Shown here piece after piece: positions 35,534 to 45,634 of a stretch of 64,000 nt of DNA; position 1 is the stretch's first letter, and the number at the start of each line of letters is the position of its first letter. Where the stretch lies: assembly GCF_022179445.1 (NCBI RefSeq), contig NZ_BPQU01000023.1, positions 28,895-92,894 of the forward strand. Reading direction: 5' to 3'. Under the pieces are notes generated by a model. The model made no database searches. It was not told the origin of the DNA and saw nothing but the letters and a program-made list of their open reading frames with translations. This stretch comes from Methylobacterium mesophilicum. GTDB lineage: Bacteria > Pseudomonadota > Alphaproteobacteria > Rhizobiales > Beijerinckiaceae. A program made the translations under genes and the position numbers.

Positions 35534-37160
35534 ATGACCCTTCTCTGTTACATCCCCGGTTGTCGCGTTCTCCACGTCACGCGTGCGGAGAGCACTGCCC
35601 TTCGCACTGCCGCTCAAGCGAAGCGCGATCATGCCCGTTGCTCAGGTTGTCGTACGGTCAGCCGGTCAGTGCATAGTCGCTATCACCGGCGTCCCGCCGA
35701 CCTACCGACGAGCGGTCAGGAGGTGCGCCTGAACCTGACGATCCGGCGCTTCTACTGCCACGATCCTGCTTGCGCGCGTCGGACCTTCGCCGAGCGTCTG
35801 CTCGCCTCCTCGACCGCTACGCTCAGAGGACCCGCCGGCTGGCCGATGCCCAGGTTCGGACCGCGCTGGCGCTCGGTGCCACGCCCGCCGCCCGGCTGCT
35901 GCCGCACCTGGCGATGCCGACCAGTGCCACGAAACTGCTGAGGGGCATCCGCAAATGGCCGCTGCCGACCCGATCCAAACCGATCATCGTCGGGGTAGAC
36001 GACTAGGCCCTGCGCAAAGGCCGAACCTACGGCACCATCCTGGTCGACCTCGAACGCCGCCATGCCATCGACCTGCTGCCGGATCGTTCGGCCGCGACGC
36101 TGGCGGCTCGGCTCCGGCGAGACCCGCAGATCCAGGTCGTGGCACGGGACCGCTCGACGAATATGCGCGTGGGACCACCATGGGTGCGCCCGATGCCGTT
36201 CAGGTCGCAGACCGATGGCATCTCCTGCTCAATACCCGGCAAATGGTCGAGCGCTGGCTCGCCCGCGTCCATCCGCGTCTGAAGCTGTTGCCGGCCGTGG
36301 CGCCGTCATCGCCCTCGATCCGGCGCGTCACGACCTTCCCACGCGCACCGTCCGAGATGCTCGCGCGAGCTGCGGCCCGCGGCCGATGGGAAGCGGCCTA
36401 CGATGACGTGCGTCGCCGCCATGCGGAGGGACAGTCGCTTCGGCGCATCAATCGCGAGACCGGCTTGGCCCGGGCCACGGTGCGCAAGTACGCCTTCGCC
36501 GCGAGCTTCCCCCGGAACGGCATGCGCGAGCCGCAGCCGAGCATGCTCGATCCTTATCTCGGGCACCTGCATGTCCGCCTGGATGAGGGGTGCGAGAACG
36601 CGACGCAGCTCTGGCGCGAACTTCAGGGGATCGGCTTTGCCGGCACCTCGAAGCAGGTGCATCGCTGGTTGTCCGAGCGGCGCGCAGGCTTGGCCGGAAC
36701 GACTATCCGGTCGTCGCCAGCACCGACCGACACCCGTGTTCTGACCTCCACCGCATCACCCCTGGCCTCATCCAAGCAGCTGTCCTGGTATCTCCTGCGG
36801 GAGCCCGAAGACCTCGGCCCTGAGGCGGCTGCGGTCGTCTCGCGTGTCCTGCAGGATACCGAGGCGGCCAAGGTGGTCGATCTCGGCCGCCGGTTCTGCC
36901 GGATCGTCCGGAGCCACTGTGGCCAGCAGCCGTCAGGAAAATCAGATGTCCCGGCGTTCGATCAATGGCTGGGCGAAGCGCAAAACTGCGGCGTCCGCAT
37001 CGTCGAGAGCTTCGCTGCTAGCCTCGGCCAGGATAGAGATGCTGTTCGGTCCGCACTGACACTGCCTTGGAGCAGTGGACAAGCCGAAGGCCAGATCACG
37101 CGTCTCAAGCTCTTGAAGCGCGCCATGTACGGCCGCACCCGATGCGGTTGCAAGCGGTGC
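35534..37160 (+). pseudogene. ISL3-family transposase, multiply frameshifted
   Basis: Parts of an ISL3 transposase occur in three frames: zinc-finger region HARCSGCRTVSRSVHSRYHR and RRFYCHDPACARRTF, then TRRLADAQVRTALALG, KPIIVGVDD and a TAG at 36004-36006 where Trp is expected, then DAVQVADRWHLLLNTRQMVE and the C-terminal ALTLPWSSGQAEGQITRLKLLKRAMYGR. It ends by running into an IS630 fragment. The left end may be GGCTCTTCGCCAAGTTTGG near 35443. Confidence 0.82.
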
Positions 37161-37573
37161 TCCTGCCAGATCCGCTGCGCGGAGCGGAGTGAGATGCCGG
37201 TCCGCCCAGCGACGACGCGGCCAGTCCAGTGCGTGACCTCGTCCGGCGATTCGGAGCAGGTCAGCGCCAGCACCTTCGCCACGGTGCGGGTGGAATGCGG
37301 CGGGGCGCCGGGTGGGCGGGTCTTGTCCCGCAGCAGGCCCTCAACGCCCCCCTAGGCAAAGCGCTGCTGCCAGCGCCAGACTGCGGGCCGGCTGACGCCG
37401 GCCCGCCGAGCCAGGTCCTGCACGCTCAAGCGTTCGAACGAGAGCAGGACGATGCGCGCCCGCAGGATGTGCTTGAGCGGGCGGGATCGATCGCCGGCGA
37501 TCGCGGACAGCGCTGACGCGGTGGCATCGTCGAGGAGCACGCAGACGGTCTGAGCCATCGCCCAGACTCGCAT
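37140..37573 (-). pseudogene. IS630-family transposase, N-terminal fragment
   Basis: Minus-strand fragment beginning near 37558 (MAQTVCVLLDDATASALSAI), with the helix-turn-helix RLSVQDLARRAGVSRPAVWRWQQRFA followed by TAG in place of Glu, then GGVEGLLRDKTR, VLALTCSESPDEVTHWTGR and LRSAQRIWQEHRLQPHRV. It is cut off where the ISL3 transposase C-terminus begins. Confidence 0.8.
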
Positions 37574-38020
37574 GCATCATCTCCTGTGTGAATCCTCTGA
37601 CCGCGTCAGTGCACTAGAACCGGTGATGAGATATTGGCAAACACCGACGCCCGATCAAGGACACACTTTGAAGGTATCAGGTGTGAGTGACCCAAACAAT
37701 CAAATTCTTTTAAAATAGGAAGAGGAAATTAACCGGTAAAATAAAGTTGCTAGAAGACTAATGGGTTGCTAAATTGATTGAATGAAATTTGAGGCGATGC
37801 AAATAAGACGAGACGAAAAACGCAAGTGATAAAATTAAAAATAAATAGCAATATCCCAACATGAAAAAGGGAAATACAGATATGTCAATCACGATCTACC
37901 TATTTTCCTAAGACTAGGTAGCTTCCATTGATGAAAGCTAACGTTAAAAATTTTTGAGTGCGGATGCAGGATAAGATGTCAACTTTAAATACCTGTTCCA
38001 TGCGGTTTGGAGGCTTCCAA
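37574..38020. other. AT-rich leader of the export-flippase operon
   Basis: About 450 bases, strongly AT-rich, without a gene. It probably carries the promoter of the following three polysaccharide genes; no specific boxes can be claimed. Confidence 0.4.
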
Positions 38021-39343
38021 GTGAAGGTCAGTAAGTGTCTTTATGTTATTTTATTATTCTTTGTTTTTGTAAACAAGGCCACGGCAGCAGAAAATCCGGC
38101 GCAAAAATATCTGTTGGGGCCAGGAGACCGGTTATCGATTCGAGTTTATGACCTGCGAAAAAACGCTGGAGAGGCATACCCATGGACTGCATTGAATGGG
38201 GAATTCTCCGTTGGCGCAGACGGTTTCGTCTCGATGCCAATTCTTGGTGAGGTTAAAGCCGCGGATGGCACTACTGCGAACCTTGCGGCTGCGATCGGTA
38301 ATACTTTAAAGCAAAAAGCTGATCTTGCAGAACTCCCCGCAGCATCTGTAGAAGTGATCCGATATAGGCCATTCTACGTAATCGGCGCGGTTCAACAGCC
38401 CGGGAAATATGAGTTTCAGCCGGGAATGACCATCCTACAAGCAATAAGCACGGCTCAAGGTATTGTGCGGGAGTCGGATTTGTATAATAAAAAGCGTGGT
38501 GTGCTCGATTCAGGGGGTGAATTAGAATCGTTGCGAGCAGAACGAATTTCATCAGAAGCAAAATTATCGAGATTGTCTGCTGAGGTTTCTGAAGCCTCAT
38601 CTATTCAAATGACCGATTATCTTACGGCAATTGCGACCGACCCGCATGTCGTTAAGGCAATGCGAGATGAAACTCTTTTGTTTAATACTAGAAAAGAAGC
38701 ACGGCTGTCCGAGATAAATGCAATTGAGCAATCAAGGCAAATATATAAACAAGAACTCGTTTCACTGAAGGCGAAAAGTGGCACGCTCGAACGGCAGCTC
38801 GAAATCAGTCGCAAGGAACTTGCTCAAATAAACGACTTAATGACAAAAGGTCTGTCGATTAACTCTCGTCAGCTTGCAGCAGAACAAGTACAGGCTTCCT
38901 TTGAAAGCAGCGGGTTGGATATACAGTTGGCTACTCTTCGAACCCAGCAAAATTTATCTCGAACTGATAGAGATGTGATAGAACTAAAATCACGCTTCAG
39001 GAAAGAAGCGCTCGACGAATCCGTCGTAACGAGATCAAAAATCGATCTGAACGAAATCAAACAGCGTACCTCATCTAATTTACTTGAAATCGCGCTTGAT
39101 CACTCGCCGGGTTATAATAGCACTGAAGATAAACTAGTGCTTGAGCTGACACATATCTCAGAAAAAGGTCCCGAAACGCGTTTTGCAAATGAAGATGAAC
39201 AGATTGCGCCTGGCGATGTTCTTCGAGTATCTCAGGAGCTGACTGCTAGACAACAAAATAATATCTTATCTAAAAAAACAAAAGAACAAAATCCTCCTGA
39301 TATGATATCAAATAAGCCCAGAATTTCGGGTGAGATAAAATGA
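38021..39343 (+). CDS. Polysaccharide export protein (Wza/ExoF-like)
   Basis: A 440-residue exported protein. GTG 38021 is chosen because GGAGG lies seven bases upstream and a compact signal peptide follows (VKVSKCLYVILLFFVFVNKATA); ATG 37976 and 37964 are alternatives. LGPGDRLSIRVYDL begins the Poly_export domain, VIGAVQQPGKYEFQPGMTILQAIS is an SLBB segment, and residues of about 175-340 are long helices likely forming a coiled coil, as in ExoF. The role is passage of the polymer through the periplasm and outer membrane. It overlaps the flippase gene by four bases (ATGA). Confidence 0.88.
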   Translation: MKVSKCLYVILLFFVFVNKATAAENPAQKYLLGPGDRLSIRVYDLRKNAGEAYPWTALNGEFSVGADGFVSMPILGEVKAADGTTANLAAAIGNTLKQKADLAELPAASVEVIRYRPFYVIGAVQQPGKYEFQPGMTILQAISTAQGIVRESDLYNKKRGVLDSGGELESLRAERISSEAKLSRLSAEVSEASSIQMTDYLTAIATDPHVVKAMRDETLLFNTRKEARLSEINAIEQSRQIYKQELVSLKAKSGTLERQLEISRKELAQINDLMTKGLSINSRQLAAEQVQASFESSGLDIQLATLRTQQNLSRTDRDVIELKSRFRKEALDESVVTRSKIDLNEIKQRTSSNLLEIALDHSPGYNSTEDKLVLELTHISEKGPETRFANEDEQIAPGDVLRVSQELTARQQNNILSKKTKEQNPPDMISNKPRISGEIK

Positions 39344-40806
39344 CGCTGTCAAAACCTTCGATTGAGCAAGAAGAGGTGGACAGTCGCCGGTTTGCGCGCA
39401 ATACCGCAATGTCGTGGCTTTCCAGTTTAGTGAAAGGCGTTTCGCAGCTAATTATGCTTCCTGTGATGGCGCATTTACTCGGGCCCTCTGCCTTCGGAAT
39501 TTACGCTTTAGCGCAGCCAACTGTAAGTTTTTTTGTTACTTTAGCTGAAAGCGGGATTGGGCTGTCTTTAGCGCGGGAGGATGAAGCAAATACACTTATA
39601 TGGTCAACGGCGTATTGGCTTTTGCTATTCAGTTTTTCTATAATGGCGGTATGTGTAGCTGCATCGGGCTATATACTTTCGGCGCTGACCGGCCATGCTG
39701 AGCTTATATCTGTTATGCTCATTTTATCCGCAGCGCTTCCGTTGATGGCAGTTTCGATTGCACCGGATGCGCGCATCTTAAGAAGGGGAGACTTGAGCTT
39801 TCATTCAATGACTGAAATGGTAAGTACAATAGTTTCGTCATTTGTTGCGATTGCGGCAGCATTTTCAGGCTGGTCGGTCTGGAGCTTAGCTTTTCAGTAT
39901 TTATCTATATATGTGATCAGGGCGGTGATGCTTAATTTCATCGCCTTTAAGCGGCCATCCTTTGAATTTCAGTTTTCCGCGCTAGCGGGGCATTTGAATA
40001 TGAGCGGCGCGCTTTTAGCTCGGCGCTCCGGAGAACTGATTGCCAAATCATTCGAAAATGCGCTCTATGAACGTATATTTGGCGCAGCATCCCTCGGTTC
40101 ATACTCTGTTGCGACACAAGTGACGCGATTTGGATGCGACTTGTTTATGAATCCGCCAATCGGATCGCTGTATGCCTTTGCCATTAGAAATGAGGAGCGC
40201 AACGTCCGAGCACTTCATTTTAAGATATTTCGCTATCTATCATTTGTTCTCATTCCTGGTGTAGCTCTTGCCGTTGCAATAGCTCCAAGTTTATTTTCGT
40301 TGGTCCTTTCAGATAATTGGTCACTAGCTGCGCTTATTTTTCAGCCTCTAGCCTTGGGTTATGCATTTACTGCTCTGTCCGGCCTAAATGACGCAGTCTT
40401 GATGAGTGGTAACAAGACTTGGCGGGCGACCATTCCTGCCCTTTCAGCCGCGATAGGCCGTATTTTTGCCGTCTCAGCAGGGTTTTGGTTCTCTCCCGTT
40501 ATCGTAGCTTGGCTCGTGTGTTTCCTTTTTATTGCGCAAGCTATATGGTTGATTTTAGGCACGCCGAGAAGCCTTGCTTTTGGATTGCATGTTTTGTTTA
40601 GAACATGGGCTTCAGCTTCATTCTGTGCAGTTGTCGTTTATATTGTCTGTTCGGCCCTTCTAGATATCGGTGACGGGCCAGCCTTTCTAGGAATTGCTAT
40701 TTTGGGTGGTGTCGTTTCCTGGTTTCTAACGGTGTTTGGCTTTTTACACAAGGAGATACGTTCTCATGCTGCTCCTTTCATACGTAACAACTTTTTTCGC
40801 AGATAG
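39340..40806 (+). CDS. Wzx-type lipid-linked oligosaccharide flippase
   Basis: A 488-residue polytopic protein of the MATE/MVF-like polysaccharide flippase superfamily, with about 12-14 membrane helices. The start of the family is recognisable: ARNTAMSWLSSLVKGVSQLIMLPVMAHLLGPSAFGIYAL. It would move undecaprenyl-linked repeat units across the inner membrane. Translationally coupled to the export gene and followed after 75 bases by a glycosyltransferase. AT-rich. Confidence 0.9.
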   Translation: MTLSKPSIEQEEVDSRRFARNTAMSWLSSLVKGVSQLIMLPVMAHLLGPSAFGIYALAQPTVSFFVTLAESGIGLSLAREDEANTLIWSTAYWLLLFSFSIMAVCVAASGYILSALTGHAELISVMLILSAALPLMAVSIAPDARILRRGDLSFHSMTEMVSTIVSSFVAIAAAFSGWSVWSLAFQYLSIYVIRAVMLNFIAFKRPSFEFQFSALAGHLNMSGALLARRSGELIAKSFENALYERIFGAASLGSYSVATQVTRFGCDLFMNPPIGSLYAFAIRNEERNVRALHFKIFRYLSFVLIPGVALAVAIAPSLFSLVLSDNWSLAALIFQPLALGYAFTALSGLNDAVLMSGNKTWRATIPALSAAIGRIFAVSAGFWFSPVIVAWLVCFLFIAQAIWLILGTPRSLAFGLHVLFRTWASASFCAVVVYIVCSALLDIGDGPAFLGIAILGGVVSWFLTVFGFLHKEIRSHAAPFIRNNFFRR

Positions 40807-40881
40807 GGTATCAAGATTTATGCGTTATAATTACCCTAAGTAATAGACAATCGCGCTGGCTTTTTCCGTTGAGGTTTTCCT

Positions 40882-42006
40882 ATGGATGGATCGAAGCTTA
40901 ATAACCGTGCGAAAGACGGCGGCCTAAATGTATTCGTCCATTTGGCGTTTGATAAAGATCCAGAGGTTTGGAGGAGGGCTTGGGCAGATGGCAATCTCGT
41001 TGGGCGTAATGACGAAACTCCTTATGGCTACAAACGCGCTTCAGAGATGGGTTGTAATGTAAGTTTTTCTCAATCTCGGGGGGAGGGATTTATAAAGAAA
41101 GTTCTTCGACTTGGTGTGCGGTTTATATTAGGGTTTGACCTAATCCACGCTATAAACAATAGTCAAGAAATCCGAGATGCGGATGTAGTATGGACGCACA
41201 CTGAGTCGCAGTTTTTAGCCGTTTCGGCCCTTTTAATTCGAGCTCCTTACCGGCCAAAGATCATCGGACAAGTTGTTTGGCTGATAGACCAGTGGCCCAA
41301 TATTTCGGTCGTTCATAAGTATTTGTATCGGGCATTAATAGCGAAAGTCGACGTTATTACTACGCATTCTCAGTTGAATCTCGACGTGGCAAAATCTATT
41401 TTTCCAAAGCAACGAGTTGAATTAGTTCGGTTTGGTATTCCGGCTGAAAATCCGACACCTCCAACAATGCGGAATGCCGAACCAACAAGCGTTATCTCTG
41501 TCGGAAATGATCGCCACCGCGATTGGCCGACACTTATTGAAGCGGTTGGGGGAAACAAAGGCATATTATTAGAAATCTTTTCCGGTACTGCTTCGAGGCG
41601 TCGTTCTAGAAAATGGGATAATATAACGATCAAACCGGCGCAGAGCAATGACGAGCTTGTAGCGGCTTATGGTCGTGCAATGTTAGCCGTTGTACCTTTG
41701 CGCAGCAACTTGCATGCGAGCGGAATCACAGCAATACAGGAAGCGATTTTAGCCGGATTACCGGTCATTGCGACGGATACAGGCGGCTTGCGATCATATT
41801 TTACTGACGATGAGATTACTTATGTTCCCGAAGGTAATGTAGTGGCTCTTAGCGCTGCAATAATATCCGTATCTGAAAATTACCAGCACCACTTCGAAAA
41901 AGTGTTAAGGGCCCAATCTCGGTTCAATTTACGCGATCTCGGTGCAGAATCGTATATAAGGAGTCATGTTGTTCTCAGCAATGATTTAATGTGTTCGAAA
42001 AAGTGA
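40882..42006 (+). CDS. Glycosyltransferase, GT4-like
   Basis: A 374-residue GT-B-type transferase. Recognisable are IIGQVVWLIDQWPNISVVHK, a linker strand VELVRFGIPAENP, SVISVGNDRHRDWPTLIEAV at the start of the donor domain, and LRSNLHASGITAIQEAILAGLPVIATDTGG, the donor-binding block with the conserved glutamate. The sugar it transfers is unknown. Third gene of the export-flippase-transferase group; IS elements follow directly. Confidence 0.85.
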   Translation: MDGSKLNNRAKDGGLNVFVHLAFDKDPEVWRRAWADGNLVGRNDETPYGYKRASEMGCNVSFSQSRGEGFIKKVLRLGVRFILGFDLIHAINNSQEIRDADVVWTHTESQFLAVSALLIRAPYRPKIIGQVVWLIDQWPNISVVHKYLYRALIAKVDVITTHSQLNLDVAKSIFPKQRVELVRFGIPAENPTPPTMRNAEPTSVISVGNDRHRDWPTLIEAVGGNKGILLEIFSGTASRRRSRKWDNITIKPAQSNDELVAAYGRAMLAVVPLRSNLHASGITAIQEAILAGLPVIATDTGGLRSYFTDDEITYVPEGNVVALSAAIISVSENYQHHFEKVLRAQSRFNLRDLGAESYIRSHVVLSNDLMCSKK

Positions 42007-42059
42007 TAAAGAGGGTAAGTAATTTTTGATCGGCTGCTCTTTTGATTGGATGTTGAAGG

Positions 42060-42270
42060 CATCGTTGATGCACTTGGTTAAGGGTAGATTCCAGCGTGGG
42101 TGCTTCAGCGGCTGTTTTTAGAAAAGCTAGGTCTTGTGCGTGGCCGCCTTGTCGAGAACTAGATGTTCATCGAGGGCGTTCAATTGATTGGCTTTGACTT
42201 CATCAATACAGGTCCGGAGCTTGATGGAGAAATGACGTCGATAGCCGTGGCTGATTACGCGCCCGGCTCG
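42060..42270 (-). pseudogene. IS630-type transposase fragment
   Basis: Reverse-strand fragments CIDEVKANQLNALDEHLVLDKAATHKT and KHPRWNLPL resemble the middle DDE part of IS630-like transposases (LDEHLVLDN...THKT). Frames are broken. Short and old. Confidence 0.5.
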
Positions 42271-42330
42271 TATGTCAGTGGCGCGAACAGGTTGGTCGTT
42301 CCGCTCCGTCGATAGTCCTGGGTATAACGC

Positions 42331-42907
42331 TAAAGCCGTGCCCTGGCAGGTTGAATCGCTTGGGGTAGGCGATCTGGCTGGCGTGTGATTCACTGGCTGG
42401 GCTTGCGATGGAGGATTGCCATGCCTTCAGCCCTGTCGGTGGATCTGCGCGAGCGTGTGGTCGCTGCAATTGAAGCGGGTGCATCGCGGCGTCAGGCGGC
42501 CAAACGCTTCGGGGTCGGGGCGGCCAGCGCGGTCCGTTGGCACGAGCGGTTCCGGCAGGACGGGCAGATCGCGCCCAAGCCCATGGGTGGCGACCGCAAC
42601 TCGCAGCGTGTGGAAGCGCAGGCGGCCCTGATCCTTCGGCTCAACGAAGAACACCCGCTCTCCTTCCTGCGGAGACTGCGCGACAGGCTCTCGGAACGCG
42701 GCGTCCGGGCAAGCACGAGCAGCCTGTCACGCTTCTTCGCCCGGCATGTGATCACCCGTAAAAAGGGGCTGTTCACGCGGCTGAGCAGGAGCGGTCGGAT
42801 GTGAGGGCCGCGCGCGAGGACTGGTTCGATGGGCAACCCGACCTTGATCCAGATCGCCTGGTTTTCCTCGACGAGACGGCGGCCGCCACCAACATGGTGC
42901 GGCCCTA
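42331..42907 (+). mobile_element. IS630-family element A, left part
   Basis: The left end TAAAGCCGTGCCC and leader are homologous to element B's left end. A second IS630 (B) is inserted at TA 42906-42907; A resumes at about 43987 with GRSLRGERCRISAPHGH codons, then is lost in IS66/IS256 debris. Confidence 0.75.
42421..42804 (+). CDS. IS630 element A, OrfA
   Basis: A 127-residue protein (MPSALSVDLRERVVAAIEAG, RRQAAKRFGVGAASAVRW) with two helix-turn-helix-like regions, the DNA-binding half of an IS630 transposase. TAAAAAG near 42759-42765 could allow -1 frameshifting into OrfB, which begins at GTG 42801 and overlaps by four bases. GGAGGATT precedes the start. Confidence 0.8.
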   Translation: MPSALSVDLRERVVAAIEAGASRRQAAKRFGVGAASAVRWHERFRQDGQIAPKPMGGDRNSQRVEAQAALILRLNEEHPLSFLRRLRDRLSERGVRASTSSLSRFFARHVITRKKGLFTRLSRSGRM

Positions 42908-42908
42908 G
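42801..42908 (+). pseudogene. IS630 element A, OrfB truncated by insertion
   Basis: Only 35 codons remain (VRAAREDWFDGQPDLDPDRL, FLDETAAATNMVRP). The stop TAG 42906-42908 is made by the TA target plus the first base of inserted element B. Confidence 0.8.
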
Positions 42909-42993
42909 AGCCATGTCCGGCTGGGTTGAATCGTTGGGGGTAGCGGGCAGTCTGCGGATCTGATTCGATGTTGGGCTTTCCGAGGAGGTCGGG

Positions 42994-43377
42994 ATGCCGT
43001 CAGCGCTATCGATGGATTTGCGAGAACGCGTGATCGCGGCGATCGAGGCGGGAGCTTCGCGCCGACAGGCGGCCAAGCGCTTCGGGGGCGGCCCATTCAG
43101 CGCGATCCGCTGGCATGAACGCTTCCAGGCGGAGGGCGCGATCGCACCCCGGCCCTCGTGCGGGCAGCGACCCGCACCGGCCATCGAAGCGCACGCTGAG
43201 CGGATCCTTCAGGTCGATCGGGAGCAGCCGCAGGCCTTCCTGCACGAGGTGCGTGATATCCTGGCCGAGCAGGGTGTCCGCACGAGCGTCAGCGGGCTGT
43301 GGCGGTTCTTCGCCCGGCATCGGGTCACCCGTAAAAAGGGGCTGTCTACGCGGCCGAGCAGGAGCGTCCGGACGTGA
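42994..43377 (+). CDS. IS630 element B, OrfA
   Basis: A 127-residue homologue of element A OrfA (MPSALSMDLRERVIAAIEAG). GAGGAGG precedes the ATG by about seven bases. The heptamer TAAAAAG at 43332-43338 allows -1 slippage; in that frame reading runs GAVYAAEQERPDV straight into OrfB, the usual IS630 sequence, so frameshifting is plausible. Confidence 0.82.
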   Translation: MPSALSMDLRERVIAAIEAGASRRQAAKRFGGGPFSAIRWHERFQAEGAIAPRPSCGQRPAPAIEAHAERILQVDREQPQAFLHEVRDILAEQGVRTSVSGLWRFFARHRVTRKKGLSTRPSRSVRT

Positions 43378-43971
43378 GAGCCGCACGGGAGGCGTGGTTC
43401 GAGGGTCAACTCGACCTCGACCCCGATGCCGTCGTCTTCATCGACGAGACGGCGACCGCCACGAACATTGCCCGCACCTACCGTCGGGCTCCACGCGGCG
43501 AGCGCTGCCGGCTCCTCGTGCCCCAGGGCCATTACAAGACCATCACCGTCACCGCCGCCCTGCGCACCAACGGCTTGGTCGCCACCACCCTGTTCGACGG
43601 GGCCACCAACGGCGCGCGCTTCCGCGCCTACGTCACCGACACCCTGGTCCCGGTGCTGAAGCCGGGTGACAACGTCATCCTCGACAACCTGCAATCCCAT
43701 AAGGTCGTCGGCGTGCGCGAAGCCATCGAGGCGGCCGGCGCGCGGCTCCTCTACCTCCCGGCCTACTCGCCCGACTTCAACCCGATCGATCCTTCGACAG
43801 GCTCAGGATGAGGAGGCCTTCTCAAAGCTCAAGGCGCTGCTGCGCACAGCCGCTGCCCGAACCGTCCCAGACCTTTGGGCAGCCATCGCCCGGGCCTTCG
43901 CAGCCTTCACCCCAGCTGAATGCCGCAACTACATCACTGCCGCCGGATACGACGCTTATGACCCAACCTAA
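43374..43971 (+). pseudogene. IS630 element B, OrfB interrupted by 25-nt repeat
   Basis: The catalytic half (VVFIDETATATNIART, NVILDNLQSHKVVGVREAI, YLPAYSPDFNPI) carries the DDE acidic residues, but a 25-nt repeat at 43789-43813 follows NPI and introduces TGA 43809. The remaining codons (EEAFSKLKALLRTAAA, ECRNYITAAGYDA) continue in another frame to TAA 43971. Confidence 0.85.
43789..43813. repeat. 25-nt interspersed repeat, copy inside IS630 B
   Basis: Identical to 18569-18593. Relative to the transposase gene it lies in the opposite orientation to the first copy. Confidence 0.85.
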
Positions 43972-44144
43972 ACGGCAACAGCTCTAAGGCCGATCCCTAA
44001 GGGGCGAGCGCTGCCGCATCTCCGCTCCGCACGGGCATGTGTGGACGCCCCTTCAGGTGCAAGCAAAATCTCTGGACGGGCGCGGTGCGTGATCGGGTGC
44101 TGCCATGTGTCCGGCCTCTAATGCGGCGGGTTACATGCCGCGGG

Positions 44145-44306
44145 CCCGTATGGATCTCGGACCGCTACACCGCCCAACAGGGTCGTGCCGCCGCGCACCA
44201 GACCTGCCTCGCCCATCTCGCCCGCGACGTCGCCTACGTCGTCGAGGTCAGCGACGATCCCGTGCCCTGGCGATTGCAGCTCTGGTTGCAGACGGTATTC
44301 GGCTGG
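44145..44306 (+). pseudogene. IS66 transposase (TnpC) internal fragment
   Basis: WISDRYTAQQGRAAAHQTCL and AHLARDVAYVVEVSDDP match the IS66 transposase catalytic domain. The fragment is cut on the right by the IS256 end at 44309. Confidence 0.75.
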
Positions 44307-44308
44307 CC

Positions 44309-45628
44309 GGGACTGTCAGAAATTTCGTGTGGAGGCGGCCATAGTGGATCCGATGGAGGTTCCCGATGGCACGACGCAAAGCACCCCACATCCCTGACGC
44401 GATCCTGGATCAGCTCCTGGCCAGGGCCGATCCGAAGGCGGCGTTCGAGTCCGACGGCTTACTGGACGCACTGAAGAAGGCCCTAGCCGAGCGTGCGCTC
44501 AACGCCGAGATGGATCACCATCTGGCGGGCGAGGAGGCCGGCACCACGCGCAACGGCTATGGTCGCAAGACGGTCACGACCGAGACCGGTCGGATCGAGC
44601 TTGCGATCCCTCGTGACCGACAGGCGACATTCGATCCGCAGCTGATCGCTCGCTATCAGCGCCGCTTTCCCGGCTTCGACGACAAGATCGTGTTGATGTA
44701 CGCCCCCGGCATGAGCACCCGAGAGATCGTCGGGCACCTGCGCGAGCTCTACGGGATAGAGGTCTCGCCCGACCTGATCAGCGCAGTGATCGACGCGGTG
44801 CTGGAGGAGGTCGCCGCCTGGCAGGCCCGGCCGCTGGAGCCGGTCTATCCGATCGTGTTCTTCGACGCCCAGCGGATCAAAGGTGCGCGACGAAGGTGTG
44901 GTCCGGAACAAGGCGGTCCATATCGCGCTCGGCGTGCGCGCCGCCGGATCCAAGGAGATCCTCGGCCTGTGGCTGGAGCAGAACGAGGGCGCTAAGTTCT
45001 GGTTGCGGGTCATGAACGAGCTCAGGAACCGCGACGTCGAGGACGTGCTCCTGGCCGTGGTCGATGGCCTGAAGGGCTTCCCCGATGCGATCCGGGCGAT
45101 GTTCCCCGAGGCGCTGGTCCAGACCTGGATCGTCCACCTCCTGCGCCACAGCCTCGACTTCGTCTCCTACAAGGACCGCAAGCTCGTGGCGGCGGCGCTG
45201 AAGGAGATCTACCGTGCGCTCGATGCCGCCGCCGGCGAGGCGGCCTTAACTGCCTTCGAGGCGGGCGCGTGGGGCCGGAAGTACCCGGCCATCGCTCAGA
45301 GTTGGCGACGGGCCTGGGGCGAAGTCATCCCGTTCTACGCGTTCCCGGGCGAGGTCCAGCGAATCCTGTACACCACGAACGCCATCGAGGTCCTGAACGC
45401 CACGCTGCGCCGGGCCGTGCGCGCCCACGGCCACTTCCCGACCGACGAGGCCGCCCTGAAGCTGCTCTACCTGGTCTTAAACCGCTCCGAGAAGGTGTGG
45501 AAGATGGGCTCACGTGAGTGGGTCATGGCCAAGGCGCAGTTCGCCGTCATGTTCGGCGAGCGCTTCACCCGGGCCATGGCGGCCTGATGTTCAACCCGCC
45601 GCTCACACACGGAATTTCCGATAGTCCC
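44309..45628 (+). mobile_element. IS256-family insertion sequence
   Basis: Terminal inverted repeats GGGACTGTCAGAAATTTCGT (left) and, reversed on the right, GGGACTATCGGAAATTCCGT. It contains one transposase gene with a frameshift. The 8-bp flanks are not identical, so no target duplication is visible; later rearrangement is likely. Confidence 0.88.
44366..45587 (+). pseudogene. IS256 transposase with one-base insertion
   Basis: Frame 1 from ATG 44366 (MARRKAPHIPDAILDQLLAR) runs through LMYAPGMSTREIVGHLRELYG and FFDAQRIK, then an extra A near 44880 shifts the frame; the rest (VRDEGVVRNKAVHIALGV, FPEALVQTWIVHLLRHSLDF, LYTTNAIEVLNATLRRAVR) continues to the normal stop at 45587. One lesion only, so this is a young pseudogene. 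Confidence 0.88.
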
Positions 45629-45634
45629 ACCATG

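Larger units (their letters stand above)
42908..43984 (+). mobile_element. IS630-family element B, nested in element A
   Basis: Flanked by TA at 42906-42907 and 43985-43986. Left end GAGCCATGTCCGG and right end, reversed, GAGCTGTTGCCG form imperfect inverted repeats. It carries a two-frame transposase and a 25-nt interspersed repeat that breaks OrfB. Confidence 0.82.
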
